The notes below the pieces were generated by a model that did no database searches, had not been told where the DNA came from, and saw nothing but the letters and a program-made list of their open reading frames with translations. A stretch of DNA of 64,000 nucleotides from Buttiauxella noackiae ATCC 51607 (GTDB lineage Bacteria; Pseudomonadota; Gammaproteobacteria; Enterobacterales; Enterobacteriaceae): contig NZ_LXEO01000032.1 in the NCBI RefSeq assembly GCF_001654865.1, forward strand, positions 1-64,000, read 5' to 3'. Shown here one piece after another: positions 57,294 through 64,000 of the stretch (position 1 is the first letter of the stretch; each line of letters starts with the position of its first letter). Made by a program: the position numbers and the translations under genes.

Positions 57294-60200
57294 TTAGCCA
57301 AGTTGCTTACGCGCATTGCGGAAAATACGCATCCACGGGCTATCTTCGCCCCACTCGGCTGGGTGCCAGGAGTTACTGACAGTACGGAAAACACGCTCAG
57401 GGTGCGGCATCATAATGGTGACACGCCCGCTTTCGTTGGTGACCGCAGTGATACCGTTTGGTGAACCGTTCGGGTTCGCCGGGTAATTCTGTGTGACTTT
57501 ACCGAAGTTATCGATAAAGCGCAGTGCCACCAGGCCTTTGCTTTCCAGCGCCGCCAGATGCGCCGCGTCACGCACTTCCACATGCCCTTCGCCGTGCGAA
57601 ACCGCGATTGGCATATGCGAGCCGACCATGCCTTGCAACAGCAGCGATGGGCTTGAAGTGACTTCAACCAGGCTGAAACGTGCTTCAAAGCGATCAGAAT
57701 GGTTGCGCACAAACCGCGGCCACAGGTCGCTGCCCGGAATCAGTTCACGCAGGTTCGACATCATCTGGCAACCGTTACACACACCTAATGCCAGGGTTTG
57801 CGGACGGTGGAAGAAGGTTTCGAACTCGTCACGTACGCGTGAGTTAAAGAGAATGGACTTCGCCCAACCTTCACCAGCACCCAGCACATCGCCATAAGAG
57901 AAGCCGCCACACGCCACCAGCGCCTGGAAATCTTCCAGACCACGGCGACCTGCCAGTAAATCACTCATATGCACGTCGATGGCATCAAAGCCAGCACGGT
58001 GGAAGGCGGCCGCCATTTCCACGTGGGAGTTAACACCCTGCTCGCGCAGTACAGCCACTTTAGGACGCGCACCTTTGGCGATAAACGGTGCCGCGATATC
58101 TTCTTTGATGTCGAAGCTGAGCTTAACGTTCAGGCCAGGATCGTTGTCATTGGCTTTCGCATCATGCTCTTGATCTGCACATTCCGGGTTATCACGCAGG
58201 CGCTGCATCTGCCATGTGGTTTCTGCCCACCACATGCGAAGCGTGGTGCGACTTTCGCTAAACACAGCGTGCTTATCAGCGGTCAGCGTGAAACGGTCAC
58301 CCACAACAGCTTTACCGAGGAAGTGAACGCAATCTGCCAGGCCGTGATCTGCCAGCGTTTTCTCAACCGCTTCGCGATCTGCCGCTTTCACCTGGATTAC
58401 AGCACCTAACTCTTCATTAAAGAGTGCCGCCAGGTGGTCGCGACCTAACGTTGCGATATCCGCTTCCACGCCACAGTGACCGGCGAACGCCATCTCTGCC
58501 AGCATGACCAACAGACCACCGTCAGAACGGTCGTGGTAAGCCAGCAGTTTCTGCTCGGCCACCAGCGCCTGAATCGCGTTAAAGAAGCCTTTCAGTTGTT
58601 CGGCACTACGAACGTCCGCAGGCTTGTCTCCCAGTTGGCGGTAAACCTGAGACAGCGCCGTGGCGCCCAGCGCGTTGTGGCCTGCGCCTAAATCGATAAG
58701 CAACAGGGCGTTATCTTCAGTTTGCAGCTGTGGCGTAACGGTGCGGCGAACATCTTCAACACGGGCAAATGCGGTGATAACCAGCGATAACGGAGAGGTC
58801 ATCTCGCGCTGCTCGGTGCCCTCCTGCCAGCGGGTTTTCATCGACATGGAGTCTTTGCCGACCGGAATGGTCAGGCCTAGCGTTGGGCAAAGTTCTTCAC
58901 CGACAGCTTTTACCGCTTCATAAAGACCTGCGTCTTCACCAGGGTGGCCTGCGGCGGACATCCAGTTTGCCGAGAGTTTAATACGGTTGAGTGCGCCAAT
59001 TTGCGTAGCCGCAATATTGGTCAATGCTTCACCGACCGCCAGGCGACCTGATGCCGCGAAGTCCAGCAAGGCGACTGGTGCGCGTTCGCCAAGCGACATC
59101 GCTTCACCGTAGTAGCTATCAAGGCTTGCGGTGGTGACCGCACAGTTGGCAACCGGGATCTGCCATGGGCCAACCATCTGGTCACGGGCAACCATGCCGG
59201 TAACCGAACGGTCACCAATGGTCACAAGGAAGGTTTTTTCTGCAACCGTTGGCAAATGCAGCACACGGTTTACCGCATCAGCAATCGTGATATTGCGGCA
59301 ATCCAGCGCATCGCCCTTCGCTTTCAGGGTTTCAACGTTACGTTCCATTTTCGGCGTTTTGCCGAGCAGCACGTCCAGCGGCATATCAATCGGCTGGTTG
59401 TCGAAATGGCTGTCGTTAAGCGTCAGGTGTTTTTCTTCGGTGGCTTCACCGATAACGGCATATGGCGCACGTTCACGGCGGCACAGTTCGTCAAATAGCG
59501 GCAACTGGTCTGGAGCAACGGCCAGAACATAACGTTCCTGGGATTCGTTACACCACACTTCTAACGGGCTCATACCCGGTTCATCATTCAGAATATCACG
59601 TAGTTCGAAACGGCCACCGCGGCCGCCGTCGCTCACCAGCTCAGGCATGGCGTTGGAAAGACCGCCTGCGCCCACATCGTGAATAAACAAAATCGGGTTG
59701 GCATCGCCCAGTTCCCAGCAGCGGTCGATAACTTCCTGGCAACGGCGTTCCATTTCTGGGTTATCACGCTGTACGGAAGCAAAGTCCAGATCTGCGTCAG
59801 ACTGACCGGATGCCATGGAAGATGCCGCACCGCCACCCAGACCAATATTCATTGATGGGCCACCGAGCACGATAAGTTTCGCGCCCACGGTAATTTCGCC
59901 TTTTTGAACGTGGTCGGCACGAATGTTACCAATGCCACCGGCCAGCATGATTGGCTTGTGGTAACCGCGTAACTCTTCGCCGTTATGGCTATTCACTTTC
60001 TCTTCGTATGTACGGAAGTAACCAGTCAACGCCGGGCGACCGAATTCGTTGTTAAACGCCGCACCACCCAGAGGGCCATCGGTCATGATGTCGAGGGCGG
60101 TTACGATACGATCGGGTTTGCCGAAATCTTCTTCCCACGGCTGTTCAAAACCAGGGATGCGCAGGTTTGAAACCGAGAAACCAACCAGGCCTGCTTTCGG

Positions 60201-61181
60201 TTTGGCACCACGGCCCGTCGCACCTTCATCACGGATTTCACCGCCAGAGCCGGTTGCAGCCCCCGGCCATGGGGAAATAGCAGTTGGGTGGTTGTGAGTT
60301 TCAACTTTCATCAGGATATGCGCTTCCTCCTGGTGATAGTCGTAGCGACCTGCTTCATGGTCAGCAAAGAAGCGTCCTACCGAGGAGCCTTCCATCACAG
60401 CGGCATTATCTTTATAAGCAGATAACACGTAATCAGGCGTTTTCTCGAAGGTGTTTTTAATCATTTTGAACAGCGATTTAGGCTGCTCTACGCCGTCGAT
60501 AATCCAGTCGGCATTAAAAATTTTGTGGCGGCAATGTTCGGAGTTCGCCTGCGCGAACATATACAGCTCAATATCGTTCGGGTTGCGCCCCAGTTTAGTG
60601 AACGCATCCTGCAAGTAGTCGATTTCATCTTCTGCCAAAGCCAGTCCTAAACGGATGTTGGCTTCAACCAGCGCTTCGCGACCTTGCGTGAGCAGGTCAA
60701 CACTTTGCACCGGAGCCGGCGTGTGATGAGAGAACAACTGCTGTGCATCATCAAGCGCACCAAATACGCTTTCCATCATGCGGTCATGTAGCAATGTGGC
60801 AACTTCGTGGCGTTGTGCGTCAGTCAGTTGGCTTGCCGTCACGTAATACGCCACACCACGTTCCAGGCGCTTAACTTTGGCCAGATCGCAGTTATGGGCA
60901 ATATCGGTAGCTTTAGAGGACCAGGGGGAGATGGTACCAGGACGCGGCGTGACCAGAATCAGGTGGCCTGTCGGGGCGTGGTCGGCAAGGGTTGGACCAT
61001 ATTTCAACAACCGTTGCAGACGGGCGTGCTCATCAGAGTCGAGCTGCGCGTCGAGATCGGCAAAGTGAACATACTCGGCATAAATGTCGCTGACCGGAAG
61101 GTTGGCGTCATTAAAGCGGGCCAGTAATTTGTTAATACGAAATGCCGATAAAGCGGGCGAACCACGCAGAATTTCCATCAT
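57294..61181 (-). CDS. purL: Phosphoribosylformylglycinamidine synthase
   Basis: Large single-chain enzyme of step 4 of purine synthesis (FGAR to FGAM with glutamine and ATP). It has 1295 residues, as in E. coli. N-terminal PurS-like domain, then two AIRS-type ATP domains ([44 protein letters not shown]). The class I amidotransferase domain at about 1040-1295 has nucleophile Cys in [10 protein letters not shown] and His/Glu in PHPERVFR. Start 61181 (MMEIL) aligns with E. coli; a TTG at 61184 precedes it. A PurR-type operator lies upstream, and divergent mltF begins 270 bp away. Confidence 0.98.
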   Translation of the reverse strand: MMEILRGSPALSAFRINKLLARFNDANLPVSDIYAEYVHFADLDAQLDSDEHARLQRLLKYGPTLADHAPTGHLILVTPRPGTISPWSSKATDIAHNCDLAKVKRLERGVAYYVTASQLTDAQRHEVATLLHDRMMESVFGALDDAQQLFSHHTPAPVQSVDLLTQGREALVEANIRLGLALAEDEIDYLQDAFTKLGRNPNDIELYMFAQANSEHCRHKIFNADWIIDGVEQPKSLFKMIKNTFEKTPDYVLSAYKDNAAVMEGSSVGRFFADHEAGRYDYHQEEAHILMKVETHNHPTAISPWPGAATGSGGEIRDEGATGRGAKPKAGLVGFSVSNLRIPGFEQPWEEDFGKPDRIVTALDIMTDGPLGGAAFNNEFGRPALTGYFRTYEEKVNSHNGEELRGYHKPIMLAGGIGNIRADHVQKGEITVGAKLIVLGGPSMNIGLGGGAASSMASGQSDADLDFASVQRDNPEMERRCQEVIDRCWELGDANPILFIHDVGAGGLSNAMPELVSDGGRGGRFELRDILNDEPGMSPLEVWCNESQERYVLAVAPDQLPLFDELCRRERAPYAVIGEATEEKHLTLNDSHFDNQPIDMPLDVLLGKTPKMERNVETLKAKGDALDCRNITIADAVNRVLHLPTVAEKTFLVTIGDRSVTGMVARDQMVGPWQIPVANCAVTTASLDSYYGEAMSLGERAPVALLDFAASGRLAVGEALTNIAATQIGALNRIKLSANWMSAAGHPGEDAGLYEAVKAVGEELCPTLGLTIPVGKDSMSMKTRWQEGTEQREMTSPLSLVITAFARVEDVRRTVTPQLQTEDNALLLIDLGAGHNALGATALSQVYRQLGDKPADVRSAEQLKGFFNAIQALVAEQKLLAYHDRSDGGLLVMLAEMAFAGHCGVEADIATLGRDHLAALFNEELGAVIQVKAADREAVEKTLADHGLADCVHFLGKAVVGDRFTLTADKHAVFSESRTTLRMWWAETTWQMQRLRDNPECADQEHDAKANDNDPGLNVKLSFDIKEDIAAPFIAKGARPKVAVLREQGVNSHVEMAAAFHRAGFDAIDVHMSDLLAGRRGLEDFQALVACGGFSYGDVLGAGEGWAKSILFNSRVRDEFETFFHRPQTLALGVCNGCQMMSNLRELIPGSDLWPRFVRNHSDRFEARFSLVEVTSSPSLLLQGMVGSHMPIAVSHGEGHVEVRDAAHLAALESKGLVALRFIDNFGKVTQNYPANPNGSPNGITAVTNESGRVTIMMPHPERVFRTVSNSWHPAEWGEDSPWMRIFRNARKQLG

Positions 61182-61247
61182 CAAAGATCTCTCGTCTTCG
61201 AAACGCCAGGGGGACGCTTCAGTGGGCGCAAGGGGAAAACGGGCGCC

Positions 61248-61286
61248 ATTATAGATAATCCATCGCCGTGACGAAACCGTTTGCGT
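61248..61286 (-). promoter_or_regulatory. purL promoter with PurR operator
   Basis: On the minus strand ACGCAAACGGTTTCGT (61271-61286) differs from the PurR consensus at two positions. It covers the -35 position, and a perfect -10 TATAAT lies at 61248-61253. This is the classical repressor-blocks-promoter layout. Confidence 0.8.
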
Positions 61287-61349
61287 ATAAATAAGTGGAT
61301 TACTTTTTATTGTTTAAAATTCAGCCAGAAATGTTGAATAAGTTGCGCA

Positions 61350-61386
61350 GTGGCGTTTTGTTAAGCAAAATGCGCCACACCTTTTT
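61350..61386 (+). terminator. Terminator-like hairpin upstream of mltF
   Basis: GTGGCG-TTTTG (61350-61360) pairs with CAAAA-TG-CGCCAC (61366-61378) around a 5-nt loop, leaving a two-base bulge. It is followed by ACCTTTTTG. It points toward mltF but no gene lies upstream on that strand, so it may be a leader attenuator or the end of a short RNA. Confidence 0.5.
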
Positions 61387-61451
61387 GTGCAACCTCAACT
61401 TTTGAAGCCTGTTGTTAGCGAAGACTCGACGCACCGCAGAAGATTAACTAT

Positions 61452-63063
<1,612 letters not shown>

Positions 63064-63100
63064 CTACTGATGCAGTGCCCATCGAGGCACAAGTAAAGAA

Positions 63101-63134
63101 AAAATGGACAACCCTAAACGGAGTTGTCCATTTT
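63101..63134. terminator. Terminator in the mltF/tadA'-puuB junction region
   Basis: A perfect 12-bp stem (AAAATGGACAAC at 63101-63112, complement at 63123-63134) with a 10-nt loop and T-rich right flank. A second, weaker hairpin (CGATGCCT/AGGCATCG, 63197-63218) lies 18 bp after the puuB stop codon. Confidence 0.7.
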
Positions 63135-63235
63135 ATTTCTGATGAGAGCTTTCCATCATAAGTCATAGTAATACAAATGAAATATGCTCTCAGACACGAT
63201 GCCTTATATCAGGCATCGGTCGATTAGAGAGTTAA

Positions 63236-64000
63236 TCACACACCAAGACGATCGCGCAGTTTGTAGTAGGCCGCCCCCATCGCGGTGAACGGGATACGCA
63301 GGCTGCGACCACCAGGGAATGGGTAATGCGGCAGGTTGGCAAACGCATCGAAACGCTCAGCATCACCGCGCAGAAGTTCGGAGATCAAACGCCCCGCCAG
63401 ATGCGTACAGGTCACGCCGTGTCCGCTGTAGCCCTGCATATAATAGATGTTGTTATCCAGGCGGCCAAACTGTGGCATCCGTGAAAGAGTCAACAGGAAG
63501 TTGCCGGTCCAGCTGTAATCGATTTTCACGCCCTTTAGTTGCGGGAAAGTTTTCAGTAGGTTGGGCATTACCAGACGTTCAATATCCGCAGGGTCTCGAG
63601 CGCCGTATACCACCCCGCCGCCATAGAGCAGACGGTTATCGCCAGTCAGACGGTAGTAGTCCAGCAAGTAGTTACAGTCTTCCACACAGTAATTTTTCGG
63701 AATCAGTGAGCGGGCTACGTCTTCACCCAGTGGTTCGGTGGTCAGCACCTGGGTACCACACGGCATACTGCGTTTTGCCAGTTCCGGCTCGAGCTTATCG
63801 CCGAGATAAGCGTTACCCGCCACAATGACATAACGTGCCGTGACCTGGCCTTTTGCGGTGCTGACAACTGCCGGGCTGGTGTGCTGGATGTTAGTTACCG
63901 GTGACAGTTCATAGACGCGGCCGCCGTTAAGGCGAATGGCATTGGCTTCGCCGATAGCCAGATTCAGCGGGTGAATATGGCCGCCGCTATGGTCGAGCAA
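63236..64000 (-). CDS. puuB: Gamma-glutamylputrescine oxidase, C-terminal part (runs off the window)
   Basis: FAD-dependent amine oxidase of the Puu pathway that oxidises gamma-glutamylputrescine to the aldehyde, releasing ammonia and H2O2. The visible 254 residues correspond to the C-terminal 60 percent of the 426-residue E. coli protein, with near-identical blocks LLDHSGGHIHPLNLAIGEA, YVIVAGNAYLGDK, NYLLDYYRLT and MQGYSGHGVTCTHLAGRL, the last being the DAO-family FAD motif. The start and the rest of the puu cluster would lie beyond 64000. In E. coli puuE follows puuB; here no puuE is found downstream and the DNA goes to the tadA remnant. Confidence 0.9.
   Translation of the reverse strand: MLDHSGGHIHPLNLAIGEANAIRLNGGRVYELSPVTNIQHTSPAVVSTAKGQVTARYVIVAGNAYLGDKLEPELAKRSMPCGTQVLTTEPLGEDVARSLIPKNYCVEDCNYLLDYYRLTGDNRLLYGGGVVYGARDPADIERLVMPNLLKTFPQLKGVKIDYSWTGNFLLTLSRMPQFGRLDNNIYYMQGYSGHGVTCTHLAGRLISELLRGDAERFDAFANLPHYPFPGGRSLRIPFTAMGAAYYKLRDRLGV

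Overview
The window is a chromosomal segment of a member of the Enterobacteriaceae. Protein sequences and gene order follow the Escherichia coli guaBA-to-purL/mltF region almost gene for gene: guaA-guaB / xseA / yfgJ / der-bamB-yfgM-hisS-ispG-rodZ / rlmN / ndk / pbpC-yfhM / sseA / sseB / pepB / iscX-fdx-hscA-hscB-iscA-iscU-iscS-iscR / trmJ / suhB / csiE / hcaT / yph genes / glyA / hmp / glnB / glrR-qseG-glrK / glmY / purL / mltF. Intergenic ERIC and REP-type palindromes fit the same family. I cannot fix the genus from the sequence alone. No tRNA, rRNA, CRISPR array, insertion sequence or integrase was seen.

Layout. 1-4.5 kb: a family II (DHH) inorganic pyrophosphatase gene converges on the guaBA operon (IMP to GMP). 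4.5-7 kb: xseA, a zinc-ribbon gene (yfgJ) and a secreted LprI-domain protein. 7-16.3 kb: a dense minus-strand block for ribosome assembly (der), outer-membrane assembly (bamB, yfgM), histidyl-tRNA charging, isoprenoids (ispG), cell shape (rodZ), rRNA/tRNA methylation (rlmN) and ndk. 16.4-23.7 kb: pbpC with the bacterial alpha-2-macroglobulin yfhM. 24-28.7 kb: an alpha-glucoside PTS permease and a GH4 phospho-alpha-glucosidase, then sseA, then an RpiR-type regulator. 28.7-37.5 kb: sseB, pepB and the complete isc iron-sulfur operon with its IscR-controlled promoter, then trmJ. 37.6-42.7 kb: suhB, a ZevAB-like metal transport pair, csiE and an orphan hcaT. 42.8-49.8 kb: a sugar cluster (mutarotase, MFS permease, giant DUF5107/TPR protein) with a divergent ROK regulator. 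49.9-57 kb: glyA, hmp, glnB, and the glrR-qseG-glrK system with its sRNA target glmY. 57.3-63 kb: purL and mltF.

Regulation is readable in several places. PurR-type operators lie before guaB, glyA and purL, so three purine/one-carbon genes in the window look co-regulated. Two IscR type-1 sites overlap the isc promoter. An NsrR-type site precedes hmp. A -24/-12 (sigma-54) promoter with GlrR and IHF sites precedes glmY.

The right edge is abnormal. After mltF only the last 50 or so codons of tadA remain, and the DNA switches to the 3' part of puuB, a putrescine-catabolism gene that lies elsewhere on the E. coli chromosome. The main accessory content is the pyrophosphatase gene, the LprI-type gene, the alpha-glucoside genes around sseA, the Zev-like pair, the MFS-containing yph cluster and the tadA/puuB junction.
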